DNA of 64,000 nt from an uncultured Prochlorococcus sp. (GCA_902576415.1 CACGVZ010000001.1:1-64000); one strand, 5' to 3'; positions 10,979 through 22,260 are shown, numbered from the stretch's first letter. Made by a program: numbers and translations. Notes: generated by a model not told the origin, from the letters alone.

Positions 10979-12672
10979 AATTTTTACTTGCCCAAATAAA
11001 TCCAGTTGTTGGAGATTTAGAGGGTAATGCAAAAAAAATACTTAATATTGCTTCGAAAGCTAGCTCAATTGCTGCTGATTTTGTTCTTACTCCAGAATTA
11101 TCATTATGGGGATATCCTGCAAATGACTTACTTTTTAAAAAAAATTTAATCAAAAATCAATGCCAAATTCTTGATCAATTAGCTTTAGATATTAATAAAA
11201 AATATGGCAACTTAAGCATCTCAATCGGAATAGCTGAGAAGATAAATGATTCTTTTTTTCCTAATCTTTATAATTCTATTGCGTTGGTTGAGGGAGGTGA
11301 ATGGAAAATAATTGCTCGGAAAATTATTCTTCCCACTTATGAAGTATTTGATGAGAAAAGATACTTTAGATCAGAAGAAAAAGTGTCAATATTAAATAAA
11401 CAAATTAAAAATAAAACTTGGCGACTTGGCTTTACTATATGTGAGGATTTATGGGTCAACAAAGATATAGAAGGTAGAGGAATCCATAGAAAAAATCCCA
11501 TTATTGATTTAAAGAAAAAAAAAGTTGATATTTTAGTAAATTTATCAGCCTCCCCATATACTCTGAAAAAGTTAGAGCTAAGATCCAAGGTTTCCAGTTT
11601 TGCTGCACAATATCTTCAAGTACCGCTGATTTATGTAAACCAGATTGGAGCAAATGATAATTTAATTTTTGATGGAAATAGTTTTATTCTTGATAAGAAT
11701 GGATCTAAAATTAAGCAATTAAAATCTTTTTCGGAAGATCTCTCCAGCTGGGAAATTGAGCAAACAAAACCTGAAAAAAATGAATTTAAAAAATCCGAAA
11801 TGTCATCAATTTTTGATGCATTAGTACTTGGTGTTAAAGATTATGCAAAAAAATGTGGATTTAAAACAGCTTTAATTGGATTAAGTGGTGGTATTGATTC
11901 AGCACTTGTCTCAGCAATTGCCACAGCGGCTCTAGGAAGTGATAATGTTTATTGCGTTTCAATGCCCTCTAAGTGGAGCTCATCTCATTCAAAGAGTGAT
12001 GCAAAAGATTTAGCAAGAAGATTAAAGATAAGTTTCAAGAGCATTCCAATTGAAAACTTGATGACCTCTTTTGAAGAATCATTTTTAAAAACCATATCTT
12101 TCGAGATGGCTGAAATAACAAATCAAAATATTCAGTCAAGGATAAGAGGCACACTTCTTATGGCTTTAGCAAATCAAGAAAAGCATTTGTTACTCTCAAC
12201 AGGAAATAAATCAGAACTAGCCGTAGGATATTGCACACTTTATGGTGATATGAATGGAGGATTATCTGTAATTGGGGATTTATATAAAACTAATGTTTTT
12301 AAATTATGCAATTGGCTTGATAGTGAAGATTCAATTAATAGTAGAAAGTTATATATGTTAGATACTATTGTAGATATAATTGGAGAAAATATACGTACGA
12401 AAGCTCCAAGTGCCGAATTAGGTCCTGATCAATTAGATACTGATTCTCTCCCACCTTACTCTATTTTAGATAAAATTCTTAAAGGAATTATTGAAGAGAA
12501 AAAAGATTTACAACAACTAGAAGAAGATGGTTATAAAAAAGATTTAATTTTAAAAATTATCTCACTCATAAAAAAAGCGGAATTTAAAAGAAAGCAGGCT
12601 CCTCCAATCCTAAAACTAAGCAGTCAATCATTAGGAAGTGACTGGAGAGTTCCCATTGCAATATCTTATTAA
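10975..12672 (+). CDS. nadE: Glutamine-dependent NAD+ synthetase
   Basis: Amidates deamido-NAD to NAD using ammonia released from glutamine. The 565 residues form an N-terminal nitrilase-type glutaminase domain with the Glu-Lys-Cys triad (TPELSLWGYP, RKIILPTYEVFDE, FTICEDLW) and a C-terminal synthetase domain with the ATP-pyrophosphatase loop LIGLSGGIDSALV near residue 300, followed by LLSTGNKSELAVGY. The length fits the two-domain form. The stop overlaps the end of the convergent DUF3326 gene by four bases. Confidence 0.97.
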   Translation: MKFLLAQINPVVGDLEGNAKKILNIASKASSIAADFVLTPELSLWGYPANDLLFKKNLIKNQCQILDQLALDINKKYGNLSISIGIAEKINDSFFPNLYNSIALVEGGEWKIIARKIILPTYEVFDEKRYFRSEEKVSILNKQIKNKTWRLGFTICEDLWVNKDIEGRGIHRKNPIIDLKKKKVDILVNLSASPYTLKKLELRSKVSSFAAQYLQVPLIYVNQIGANDNLIFDGNSFILDKNGSKIKQLKSFSEDLSSWEIEQTKPEKNEFKKSEMSSIFDALVLGVKDYAKKCGFKTALIGLSGGIDSALVSAIATAALGSDNVYCVSMPSKWSSSHSKSDAKDLARRLKISFKSIPIENLMTSFEESFLKTISFEMAEITNQNIQSRIRGTLLMALANQEKHLLLSTGNKSELAVGYCTLYGDMNGGLSVIGDLYKTNVFKLCNWLDSEDSINSRKLYMLDTIVDIIGENIRTKAPSAELGPDQLDTDSLPPYSILDKILKGIIEEKKDLQQLEEDGYKKDLILKIISLIKKAEFKRKQAPPILKLSSQSLGSDWRVPIAISY

Positions 12673-13730
12673 TTATTATAAGAACACTCTTGGATTTTTT
12701 TTAAAGGCCGTTTAACTGAATCAAGGTTGATACCTTTTTTGATAGCAAGAATTATGCCTGCAGCTTCTAAATAATTATCAACTTCAAAAAGATTGGGATA
12801 ATCATAAAACTCATTTGTCACTTTTAATGTATTTTGATTTTTTACAGAGATAATATTTAAACCTTTTTCAATCCCTGCTAGTACTGCTTCTCCTCCTAAT
12901 GCACCATTAGGAACAACAATCGATTCAATCTGATCAGGGTGTAGTGAGATTGATTCATTTTTAGCAGGCAATTCAACAATATCAGGTGCATTGCTTAACC
13001 CAATCAGTACAGATGGTAAAAAAGTGTATCCTATTTCTTCTGCAGCTGCACGAGGATCTAAATTTTCATTAAATTCAATTGGATTTAAAGCAGGTGCATG
13101 AGCACAGGGAACTTTAAAAAATTTGCTTATTAAATGACTTATTACTGCTTCGACTCCAGCAATAGGATCAACTCCTTTTCCCTCTCGATAGATATTTGTT
13201 TCTATAGAATCTGGATCATCTGGAAATTTTGCCACAATTGCTATTGCCGTAACTCCTTTTTCTATTAAACACTTTCCAGCATCAATTAGAGTATCAGGAT
13301 TTTCAATTATGCCACCACTGATTTTTGAAGAATCAGAATCAATAACTATGTTTAATGGTTTTTTTGTAATCACATAAGAATGAACATTAATCCCTAAAGT
13401 AGAAACACATGCATCAGCAACTTGTAAATGTCTTACTAATATTTCTTTTTGAATGGCTGAATCAAAAATTATCCCAATTTTCTGTTGCTTTACCTTCTTT
13501 AAAGCGATTTCTCCTTTAGCAAGTCGGTCTAAACTATAACCCTCAACATAAAAAATATTTTTATCTTTTTCGGAAAGAGTACCTCCATTCATAACATTTG
13601 GATGAGTAATTAAACATCCACTTGCGGATGCTAATAATTTAGCGGTAGGAAGTGCATCCCCAGCAAAACCTCCCACTTCACAACCAATACCAGTTGGAAC
13701 AATGAATATTGTTGGTGAATTTTCCATCAT
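12669..13730 (-). CDS. DUF3326 family protein
   Basis: A 353-residue soluble protein of the cyanobacterial DUF3326 family; no biochemical role is known to me. Visible features are the start IFIVPTGIGCEVGGFAGDA, HPNVMNGGTLSEKDKN, and the later CAHAPALNPIEFNENLDPRAA segment, all of which look like conserved active-site-type loops. It is the last gene of a minus-strand set with a 63-residue hypothetical and a [2Fe-2S] ferredoxin, which may hint at a redox-linked function. Family assignment is from memory of the N-terminal sequence. Confidence 0.8.
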   Translation of the reverse strand: MMENSPTIFIVPTGIGCEVGGFAGDALPTAKLLASASGCLITHPNVMNGGTLSEKDKNIFYVEGYSLDRLAKGEIALKKVKQQKIGIIFDSAIQKEILVRHLQVADACVSTLGINVHSYVITKKPLNIVIDSDSSKISGGIIENPDTLIDAGKCLIEKGVTAIAIVAKFPDDPDSIETNIYREGKGVDPIAGVEAVISHLISKFFKVPCAHAPALNPIEFNENLDPRAAAEEIGYTFLPSVLIGLSNAPDIVELPAKNESISLHPDQIESIVVPNGALGGEAVLAGIEKGLNIISVKNQNTLKVTNEFYDYPNLFEVDNYLEAAGIILAIKKGINLDSVKRPLKKIQECSYNN

Positions 13731-13754
13731 TAAAAATATTTCAATTTATATTTT

Positions 13755-13946
13755 TTAATTAGCTAAGACAGCTTTAATTTTAAGTTTTTTTGTTCCGAAA
13801 GAGTCAATAGAATCTTGAATATCAACAATTGACCATCGAATTAAATCTCCTTTTTTTTCTAAATTTATAATGATGAATTCCCTTAAATTTTTTAATTTGA
13901 TTGAAATTGGCCAATCTAAATAATAATCAACTGAACTTAATTTCAT
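13755..13946 (-). CDS. Small hypothetical protein downstream of ferredoxin
   Basis: A 63-residue ORF whose ATG overlaps the ferredoxin stop by four bases, strong evidence for translational coupling and so for a real gene. The sequence begins MKLSSVDYYLDWPISIKLKN and contains LEKKGDLIRWSIVDIQ. It looks like a small alpha/beta protein with no cysteines and no membrane segment. I recall similarly short proteins (a Y-L-x-W-P start) beside this ferredoxin in other cyanobacteria, but cannot name a family. It may be a partner of the ferredoxin. Confidence 0.7.
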   Translation of the reverse strand: MKLSSVDYYLDWPISIKLKNLREFIIINLEKKGDLIRWSIVDIQDSIDSFGTKKLKIKAVLAN

Positions 13947-14269
13947 TTTTGATATTTACCAAATTGATCATTATATAAATCATCTTCGACTTCTTTACCA
14001 ATAACAATATTTAAATCTGACTTAGGGTATGCTACACACAAAAGTGCAAAGCCCTTTTCCCTTAAATCATCATTCAATCCCATAGCATCCTCTTGATCTA
14101 CGCTTCCTTCCAATATCATGGATGCACAATCTGTACAAACTCCTGAACAACAACTACTTGGTAAATCTATTCCATTCATTTTTGCCGCTGAAATAATATC
14201 TTGATCCTCAGAACATAAAAAACTAAAAGTCTTTTGCTCAAATTGAACTTTGATATTGTATTCAGGCAT
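13943..14269 (-). CDS. Plant-type [2Fe-2S] ferredoxin
   Basis: Electron carrier of the plant-type ferredoxin fold. The four cluster ligands are visible as C-x4-C-x2-C in SSCCSGVCTDC and the last Cys in FALLCVAYPKSDL. An additional Cys directly follows the first ligand, where photosynthetic ferredoxin has Arg. The 108 residues are slightly longer than PetF at the C-terminus (EVEDDLYNDQFGKYQK). It is placed right after atpG on the same strand (16 bases) and before two hypotheticals. It is probably a specialised ferredoxin rather than the main photosystem I acceptor. Confidence 0.9.
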   Translation of the reverse strand: MPEYNIKVQFEQKTFSFLCSEDQDIISAAKMNGIDLPSSCCSGVCTDCASMILEGSVDQEDAMGLNDDLREKGFALLCVAYPKSDLNIVIGKEVEDDLYNDQFGKYQK

Positions 14270-14285
14270 ATCCTAAATCTTATTG

Positions 14286-15236
14286 CTAAACTGCTGAACC
14301 TCCTACAACTTCTAATATTTCTTGTGTAATAGCTGCTTGTCTGGCTTTGTTATAGGTTAGATTCAAAGTACTTGCTAATTCTTTAGCATTATCACTTGCA
14401 TTATTCATAGCAGTCATCCTGCAAGCGAGTTCTGAAGCTGCCGACTCTTGAAGAGCTCTAAGTACCTGATTCTGTAAATATAATGGTAATAAGGAATCTA
14501 ATAGTTGATCAGGACTTTGTTCAAAAACAATATCTGATGGCAACTTCTCTGAATCACTTTTTTCAATATTTGATTTTTCAACAAGTAACTTACTATCTTT
14601 TGTAGTCAACCTGAAAATTTCATCGTTTTCCTCAGCGATTCCTTGAGGGTCAAGTGGCAATAGTGTTTGAACAACAGGGGCACAGCTAACTAAAGTGATG
14701 AATTTCGTATAAATAATTTCCACCCTATCAGAATTTTCTGAAAGAAATTCGGCTAAAATCTCATTTGTAACACCTTCAGAGTCCTTAACTGTGGGAACCT
14801 GTTCTAGTTCTTTGAAAGTACTTTTAATTACATATCTATCCTTTCTATTTTGAAAATATCCAATAGCTTTCTTCCCTACCAAAATTAAATTTGGCTGATA
14901 CCCTTGTTTGACTAATTCTGCGTATCTTATTTCTACCTTTTTTATAATATTTGTATTGTAACCACCGCATAAACCTCTATCTGCAGTTATGCAAACCAAG
15001 GAGATACTCTTTACTTCTCTCTTGGATAATAGAGGAGAGTCGACAGCCTCAAATTGTACTCTAGATTGAATATTTTCTAAGACCCGTGCAAGTTTATCTG
15101 CAAAGGGTCTACTCTTGAGAACTTGATCTTGAGCTCTCCTAACTTTAGCAGCTGCAACAAGTCTCATGGCCTCCGTTATTTTTCTTGTGTTTTTAACGGA
15201 AACGATTCGATCTCTAATCTCTTTAAGATTTGCCAT
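14286..15236 (-). CDS. atpG: ATP synthase F1 subunit gamma
   Basis: Rotating central shaft of F1. The 316 residues have the coiled-coil N-terminus [24 protein letters not shown] and the C-terminal helix ending [26 protein letters not shown]. It contains the insertion typical of photosynthetic gamma subunits (around [20 protein letters not shown]), but without the Cys pair that makes the plant chloroplast enzyme thiol-regulated, as in other cyanobacteria. It is the last atp gene of this operon, 19 bases after atpA. Confidence 0.98.
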   Translation of the reverse strand: MANLKEIRDRIVSVKNTRKITEAMRLVAAAKVRRAQDQVLKSRPFADKLARVLENIQSRVQFEAVDSPLLSKREVKSISLVCITADRGLCGGYNTNIIKKVEIRYAELVKQGYQPNLILVGKKAIGYFQNRKDRYVIKSTFKELEQVPTVKDSEGVTNEILAEFLSENSDRVEIIYTKFITLVSCAPVVQTLLPLDPQGIAEENDEIFRLTTKDSKLLVEKSNIEKSDSEKLPSDIVFEQSPDQLLDSLLPLYLQNQVLRALQESAASELACRMTAMNNASDNAKELASTLNLTYNKARQAAITQEILEVVGGSAV

Positions 15237-15255
15237 GGTATCTCCTTAAATAAAT

Positions 15256-16785
<1,530 letters not shown>

Positions 16786-16803
16786 TTAAGGTTGATTTAA
16801 AAG

Positions 16804-17346
16804 TTACTTGGAAAGGGATAAGCCAAGTTTTCTTATTTGTGAAGCAAGAGAAGCATCAATTACTTTTGATCCTACACTGGCGACGAAACCACCAATAAGA
16901 GATGGGTCGATTTTAGTTACAAGTTCTAATTTTTCTGTTCCAGCAATATTGATGATCTTTTTGGTAATTAAACCTTTCTGTTCATCAGTAAGCTCGACTG
17001 CAGAAGTAACAGTTGCCAAAGCAATATTACTATTTTCTCGGTAAATCTCTAAAAACCTATCAAGAATTGAAGTAAGAATTCCAATTCTTTGCCTATCGGC
17101 CAATAATTTTAAGAAATTCAGTAAAGAAGAATTAACCTTTTTTGAAAAAATTTCATTGATGATTTTCTTCTTAGCATCTGTCTCTAAAATGGGAGAGGAT
17201 AGTGCCTTCTCCAGTTCAGGGGAATCATTTATTAATTCCAAGAGTTGTTTAACCTCAGAAACCATCTCTTCAGTTTGCAAATTTTCATTCACAACTTGAA
17301 GTAATGCCTCTGCGTATGGTGTAGTAACTGAATTTAAAAGTGGCAT
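16804..17346 (-). CDS. atpH: ATP synthase F1 subunit delta (OSCP)
   Basis: Peripheral-stalk subunit joining the b/b' dimer to the top of F1. The 180-residue product has the helical N-terminal domain PYAEALLQVVNE, the middle LLNFLKLLADRQRIGIL and the C-terminal KIDPSLIGGFVASVGSKVIDASL, all family hallmarks. Its start touches the atpF stop with a one-base overlap (ATG at 17346 and stop ending 17346), so the two are translationally coupled. Confidence 0.97.
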   Translation of the reverse strand: MPLLNSVTTPYAEALLQVVNENLQTEEMVSEVKQLLELINDSPELEKALSSPILETDAKKKIINEIFSKKVNSSLLNFLKLLADRQRIGILTSILDRFLEIYRENSNIALATVTSAVELTDEQKGLITKKIINIAGTEKLELVTKIDPSLIGGFVASVGSKVIDASLASQIRKLGLSLSK

Positions 17347-17858
17347 TAGTTCACCTCAATATTGTTAATTGATTGAGTTACCAAATTTTCTTGCGTTGTT
17401 TTATCAAGTCGATTTGGGAGAGAATCTAAAGCTTTCTTAATTGCCAGTTCAACAGCTTCTTTTCGAAGTTGAGAAATTGCTCTGGATGCTTCAGAGCTCT
17501 CATCAGAGATTGCACTTTGTTTAATTCGTGCCATCTCCTCTATCGCTTTTTTCTCACTTTCCATTCTGATTGATTCAGATCTTTTAAGGGAATCTGCTTT
17601 TATTTGAGAAGCTTTTTCTTCTGCTGAAGATAAATCTTTCTTCGCCTTTTCTAAAGCTTGAGTTGCATTTAGGAGTCGATCTTCAGCATCTTTTAATTCA
17701 AGAAGGATTCCTTCTCTCCTTTTTTGAAGCATTTTACCTAGGAAACCAGGCAAAAATTTATAAAGACCGAAAACTACTACAGCCCAATTAAGGATATTGG
17801 TTTCGAATACATTGAAGTTCAATCCAAAACCTTCTGTAGCTAAAAGAGTTAAATTCAT
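17346..17858 (-). CDS. atpF: ATP synthase Fo subunit b
   Basis: Peripheral-stalk membrane subunit. Of 170 residues, one hydrophobic segment near residues 20-40 ([21 protein letters not shown]) is followed by a long charged coiled coil rich in Glu, Lys and Ala that ends at the C-terminus. The N-terminal [16 protein letters not shown] is typical for cyanobacterial b. It overlaps the b' gene by four bases (ATGA) and the delta gene by one, so b', b and delta form a coupled block. Confidence 0.96.
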   Translation of the reverse strand: MNLTLLATEGFGLNFNVFETNILNWAVVVFGLYKFLPGFLGKMLQKRREGILLELKDAEDRLLNATQALEKAKKDLSSAEEKASQIKADSLKRSESIRMESEKKAIEEMARIKQSAISDESSEASRAISQLRKEAVELAIKKALDSLPNRLDKTTQENLVTQSINNIEVN

Positions 17859-18316
17859 TTTTCTAGAATCAATCTATTAACAATAAGTTCGCTTAGATCA
17901 TCAGCCTGTTTAGAAAGTTGATCACGAGCAGCAGACGTCTGACTTTCAATTTCTAGTCTTGCTTTTTCTTTTGAAGCATTTGCTTCATTGTTGGCAAGTT
18001 CTAGTGCTTCTTTATAAAGCTTGTCAGACTCATTCTCAGCTTCGCTCACAATTCTTTGGGCTTCTGTACGAGCACTTTGAAGCTGATTTAATAAATCAGC
18101 TTCTAATTTTTTAACCTCAGAAAGTTTATTTTTGGCCTCAATAATATTATTACTTACAAACTTTTCTCTTTTTTCTACAACATTGCCAACAGGCTTAAAA
18201 AATAGAGAATTTAATATGTAAGTAAGCGCAACTACTTGTATCGCCATTAGTGGCAAAGTGGCATTTATGTCAAATAATCCACCTTCTGTAGCACCAAAAA
18301 AATTAAAGGCCAACAT
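17855..18316 (-). CDS. atpG2: ATP synthase Fo subunit b'
   Basis: Second, b-like peripheral-stalk subunit found in photosynthetic bacteria and plastids, where b and b' form a heterodimer. The 153-residue product has an N-terminal membrane segment ([20 protein letters not shown]) followed by a long heptad-like helix ([12 protein letters not shown] onward). The N-terminal [18 protein letters not shown] is characteristic of b'. Gene naming varies (atpG, atpX, atpF2), and I use atpG2 to avoid confusion with gamma. Confidence 0.95.
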   Translation of the reverse strand: MLAFNFFGATEGGLFDINATLPLMAIQVVALTYILNSLFFKPVGNVVEKREKFVSNNIIEAKNKLSEVKKLEADLLNQLQSARTEAQRIVSEAENESDKLYKEALELANNEANASKEKARLEIESQTSAARDQLSKQADDLSELIVNRLILEK

Positions 18317-18384
18317 ATGATTCAGTTGAAGTTAAAAAATTAAATTTAAATATTGCTAATAAGAATTAGAAGCAATATTAACTT

Positions 18385-18648
<264 letters not shown>

Positions 18649-18708
18649 TTAATACTTTTGATAATCTTTGTTGTCATACACGCTTGGACATTCTTTCTTT
18701 TAAGAATG

Positions 18709-18727
18709 GGTCTGATATATTCAGACC
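18709..18727. promoter_or_regulatory. Hairpin in the atpB-atpE spacer (first)
   Basis: GGTCTGA-TATAT-TCAGACC forms a perfect 7-bp stem with a 5-base loop in the spacer between atpB (upstream on the minus strand) and atpE. There is no T tract right after it on the minus strand, so it is not a standard terminator. It is a candidate RNA-stabilising or processing element for the atpE message; function inferred only. Confidence 0.45.
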
Positions 18728-18754
18728 TACGCGATTAGATATTTTGACAGATTA

Positions 18755-18777
18755 CAGACTCTTTGTAAAAGTGTCTG
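18755..18777. promoter_or_regulatory. Hairpin in the atpB-atpE spacer (second)
   Basis: CAGAC and GTCTG, then a single mismatch, then CTTT and AAAG around a 3-base loop form a 23-base imperfect hairpin 28 bases from the first one. It begins 18 bases from the atpB stop. Both hairpins contain the CAGAC/GTCTG core, so they share a related arm sequence. It may act as a 3' stabiliser or attenuator after atpB; not demonstrated. Confidence 0.4.
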
Positions 18778-18794
18778 AATGTATTAGAAGTCAG

Positions 18795-19520
18795 CTAATG
18801 ATGTTCTTCAACAGCTTCTCCAATGTAATAGGCCGCCAAAGTTGCGAAAATCAATGCCTGAATTGCACTAGTAAACAATCCTAAGAACATAACAGGTATT
18901 GGGAGAATTAGCGGAACTAAAAAGACTAGAACACCAACAACGAGTTCATCAGCCAAAATATTCCCAAATAGCCTGAAAGAGAGCGATAAAGGTTTAGTAA
19001 AATCCTCTAGAATTTTGAAAGGAAGCATAATCGGAGTTGGGTGAACATAGTATTCGAAGTATCTCCAACCCTTATTGCTTAAACCTGCATAGAAATAAGA
19101 AAGTGAAACTAATAAAGCCAAGGCGATAGTTGTATTGATATCCGCAGTAGGGGCTCCTAATTCTCCACTTGGTAACTTAATTAATCTCCAAGGAATTAAG
19201 GCTCCTCCCCAATTACTAACAAAGACGAATAAAAATAAAGTACCTATAAACGGCATCCAGTCTCTATAAACTTTTTCACCTATTTGAGTCCTAGCAAGAT
19301 CTCTAATGTAATCCCATAGAAACTCAAGCAAATTTTGCAGGCCTTTAGGATCATTTTCCATTTTTTTAGTTCCTAAAGAAATAAAAACTAATAACGCTCC
19401 CAATAAAATCCAAGATGTCAAAAATACCTGCCCATGAAGTCTGATATTTCCAATTTTCCAATAAAGATGTTGACCAACTTCTAATGCTGCAAAATTTGTT
19501 ACCAAGGAATTAAAGAACAT
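18795..19520 (-). CDS. atpB: ATP synthase Fo subunit a
   Basis: Membrane subunit forming the two proton half-channels against the c ring. The 241 residues have five to six hydrophobic segments and the essential Arg in [19 protein letters not shown]; the N-terminal [20 protein letters not shown] and C-terminal [16 protein letters not shown] are typical of cyanobacterial or plastid AtpI-type subunit a. It follows the atpI-like gene by 24 bases. Confidence 0.98.
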   Translation of the reverse strand: MFFNSLVTNFAALEVGQHLYWKIGNIRLHGQVFLTSWILLGALLVFISLGTKKMENDPKGLQNLLEFLWDYIRDLARTQIGEKVYRDWMPFIGTLFLFVFVSNWGGALIPWRLIKLPSGELGAPTADINTTIALALLVSLSYFYAGLSNKGWRYFEYYVHPTPIMLPFKILEDFTKPLSLSFRLFGNILADELVVGVLVFLVPLILPIPVMFLGLFTSAIQALIFATLAAYYIGEAVEEHH

Positions 19521-19544
19521 TTGATTTGAATAAAAAAAATTTAC

Positions 19545-20021
19545 TTAAGAAAGTGAAAAATAGAGAATGAGAGAAGGTTTATATATAAAAAAACCTATCA
19601 TTGCAGGAAAAATATCCAAAGATCCTAGCTTGCTCGCAAAAATAAAGAGGCAAACTGGAACTAATAGTTGCAATTTTGATACACCTGTTGATTCTTTACC
19701 AAGTTTCCCTACACTTTTAGCAAGCAAACGTAAGTAAAAAATACCAGCAATTGCACCTATAAAAATACTAAAACCAAAAGTAAATCCGAGAAAAATTCCA
19801 GTTATTGAAGCTACCAAAATAGAAACAATAAAAGTAATTCCAAAAATTGTTAATTGCAATTTTGTGTATTCATCATTGTGAGAAAGAAAATTGTTTATTT
19901 GATTGGCAATGCCATATTTACTTTCTTTGATGATTGAATTATCTAGGGATTGAGGGAATTGAACATTCTTAATAGAAGGATGCTCAAGTTTTTTTTTATT
20001 TTGGTCCACTGATGTGAACAT
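19545..20021 (-). CDS. atpI: ATP synthase assembly protein AtpI (Atp1)
   Basis: First gene of the operon and member of the small AtpI/UncI family that helps assemble the c ring and may transport Mg2+. The 158 residues have a polar N-terminus of about 50 residues, then four hydrophobic segments (FGITFIVSILVASITGIFLG, then GFSIFIGAIAGIFYLRLL and two more). Sequence conservation in this family is weak, so position at the head of the atp genes is important evidence. The operon promoter must lie in the 263-bp spacer upstream, shared with ftsW. Confidence 0.85.
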   Translation of the reverse strand: MFTSVDQNKKKLEHPSIKNVQFPQSLDNSIIKESKYGIANQINNFLSHNDEYTKLQLTIFGITFIVSILVASITGIFLGFTFGFSIFIGAIAGIFYLRLLAKSVGKLGKESTGVSKLQLLVPVCLFIFASKLGSLDIFPAMIGFFIYKPSLILYFSLS

Positions 20022-20284
20022 AGCTTAAGATCCCCTCGGAATTGGTTTGAAGTAAGTATATAAACCCACGGAATCTATCACGGAGAGGTACCTTTTAGCT
20101 AGTTTTTATTTATAAAAAATTAATTCTTAAGATTTATGATTAATCTTTATACCGTTTTTCTGTCTTAAGCTTGTAAATAAAATATATAAATTTAAATTTT
20201 TTAGTTAGTTTATGCATTAAAACGTTCATAAAAACTTGCAAAGTCTGAATTTAACGTCTCAATAGTATATGTACACTTAAAAAA

Positions 20285-21520
20285 TTGGAGATAAGTCAAG
20301 AAAAAATAAAATATAAAGATATTTCTAATAGAAAAAATTTCCTTAATTCTAAAAACCATAAGAAACCAACATTTTTGAAAGTATCTATATTTCCCTTACC
20401 TTGGGCTATATGGCCATATGAAGCAAAAATTCTAATAATCCTGGTCGGAATTTGGTCAATTCTTGGTTTATTTATTTTAGGATCTTCTAGCTGGTGGGTT
20501 GCTAGCAGGGAGATGGGAAATTGGGCTTACTTTTTAAAAAAACAAATTATTTGGACAATACCAGGATTGGGCTGTTTTTATTTCGTTATAAATACAAAGA
20601 TTAGAGATCTTTTAAAATTTTCAAGATTTATTTTTTATTTTTTATTCTTTTTAATTTTTCTCACCAATATTTCTGGAATCACCGTAAATGGATCTTCAAG
20701 ATGGCTTTTACTAGGAAATTTACGTCTGCAACCATCCGAATTAATAAAACCTTTTTTAATTCTTGAGTGTTCTAACCTATTTGCTCATTGGAATTTAATA
20801 AAAAATGATAAAAAATTTAGTTCAGTTATCTCTTATGGTTTGTTAATTTTTTTAATACTTAAGCAGCCAAATTTAAGTACTGCATCATTAACAGGGATAC
20901 TTTTTTGGGTGATGGGTTTGTGTGGAGGCGTCAGACTACCTACTCTATGCTCATTTGCATCATTAGGATTTATAACTGGATGTATTAGTATCTTTAATAA
21001 CGAATATCAAAAACTAAGAGTTACCTCATTTATTGATCCTTGGAAAGACCAGCAAGGTGATGGGTTTCAATTAGTTCAGAGTTTATTAGCCATAGGCTCA
21101 GGTGGTCTATTTGGCCAAGGTTTTGGGCTTTCTATACAAAAATTACAGTATTTACCATTTATGTATACAGATTTTATTTTTGCCATTTTTGCTGAAGAAT
21201 TTGGTTTGTTAGGCTGTACTTTATTCTTAGGATTTTTAACGGTTTTCTCTTATATAAGTTTGAGAATTGCTATTAAGTGCAGAAATAACTATACAAAATT
21301 AGTTGCTATCGGATGTGGTGTATTGTTGGCTAGTCAATCAATAATGCATATTGCTGTAGCAACAGGTTCGATGCCAACTACTGGCTTACCACTACCTTTT
21401 ATTAGTTATGGTGGTAATTCATTAATCGCATCTTTTTTTATTGCTGGGATGTTAGTGAGATGTTCATTAGAGTCAACAGGTTTGATTGGTATGATTAGTA
21501 CACGAAAGACTCTTAATTAG
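20285..21520 (+). CDS. ftsW: Cell-division peptidoglycan polymerase FtsW (SEDS family)
   Basis: SEDS-family membrane glycosyltransferase that polymerises lipid II at the division site together with a class B PBP. The 411 residues have about nine or ten membrane segments and the conserved motifs GSSRWLLLGNLRLQPSELIK, DGFQLVQSLLAIGSGGLFGQG, FIFAIFAEEFGLLG and GLPLPFISYGGNSL. FtsW rather than RodA is favoured by the GDGFQ-QSLLAIGSGG block. The only start between the upstream in-frame stop and the conserved region is TTG at 20285, preceded by no strong Shine-Dalgarno sequence. Confidence 0.92.
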   Translation: MEISQEKIKYKDISNRKNFLNSKNHKKPTFLKVSIFPLPWAIWPYEAKILIILVGIWSILGLFILGSSSWWVASREMGNWAYFLKKQIIWTIPGLGCFYFVINTKIRDLLKFSRFIFYFLFFLIFLTNISGITVNGSSRWLLLGNLRLQPSELIKPFLILECSNLFAHWNLIKNDKKFSSVISYGLLIFLILKQPNLSTASLTGILFWVMGLCGGVRLPTLCSFASLGFITGCISIFNNEYQKLRVTSFIDPWKDQQGDGFQLVQSLLAIGSGGLFGQGFGLSIQKLQYLPFMYTDFIFAIFAEEFGLLGCTLFLGFLTVFSYISLRIAIKCRNNYTKLVAIGCGVLLASQSIMHIAVATGSMPTTGLPLPFISYGGNSLIASFFIAGMLVRCSLESTGLIGMISTRKTLN

Positions 21521-21603
21521 TTAGAATTTAAAAAAATTTACCCTAAGCTATCGAATCATTTAATTTAGTTATTTCAGAATTATCTCAAAAAGGTAATCTG
21601 CTT

Positions 21604-22260
21604 ATGCAGAATGGTCTTAATAGTCCTGGTCCATTTACTATATTTTTGGTTTTCAGCGCAGGACTTTTAACAAGTCTTGGACCATGCTCATTATCATTAC
21701 TTCCAGTGACAATTGCTTATATAGGAGGAACAGAGAAAAATAAATTTAAACTTATTAGTTTTTCAGGAGGAGTAGTTTTTTCGCTTGTTGCACTGGGGGC
21801 TGCAAGTGGATTCTTAGGTAAAATATACGGGCAAATTCCAGCTTATTACACTTCGATTGTTGCCTTGATAGCAATAATAATGGGTTTAAATTTACTAGGA
21901 ATTTTAAAGTTTCAGTTCCCGAATGGTCCTGATCTAAAAAAAATAGAGGACAAGATACCATCCCTCATAGCACCTTTTGCGATAGGAACTTCTTTTGGAC
22001 TAGCCTCTTCACCTTGCATTACTCCAGTTTTAGCAACTCTTCTAGCTTGGGTATCGCAATCTAAAAACCCTATAATCTCAATTATTTTTTTATTTTTCTT
22101 TGGAATAGGACAAGTCACTCCACTAATTATTGCGGGAGCCACGGCAGAAAACTTAAAAAGATTTTTAGAGCTTAGAAAATTTAGTCAAATAATACCTACC
22201 TTAAGTGGGATATTTTTAGTAGCACTAGGATTATTAAATTTATTTTCAAATTGGATTTAA
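21604..22260 (+). CDS. ccdA: Cytochrome c biogenesis protein CcdA
   Basis: Membrane thiol-disulfide transporter that carries reducing power across the thylakoid membrane to keep apocytochrome c and CcsX-type proteins reduced. The 218 residues have six hydrophobic segments with the two functional Cys in SLGPCSLSLLPVT and ASSPCITPVLATLL. It ends exactly where ccs1 starts (stop 22258-22260, ATG 22261). The pair indicates System II cytochrome c maturation. Confidence 0.95.
   Translation: MQNGLNSPGPFTIFLVFSAGLLTSLGPCSLSLLPVTIAYIGGTEKNKFKLISFSGGVVFSLVALGAASGFLGKIYGQIPAYYTSIVALIAIIMGLNLLGILKFQFPNGPDLKKIEDKIPSLIAPFAIGTSFGLASSPCITPVLATLLAWVSQSKNPIISIIFLFFFGIGQVTPLIIAGATAENLKRFLELRKFSQIIPTLSGIFLVALGLLNLFSNWI

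Noticed and set aside
20022-20284. 263-bp spacer between atpI and ftsW checked for tRNA, small RNA and small ORFs
   Set aside because: Only AT-rich sequence with possible -10-like boxes; it must contain divergent promoters, but I cannot place them with confidence.
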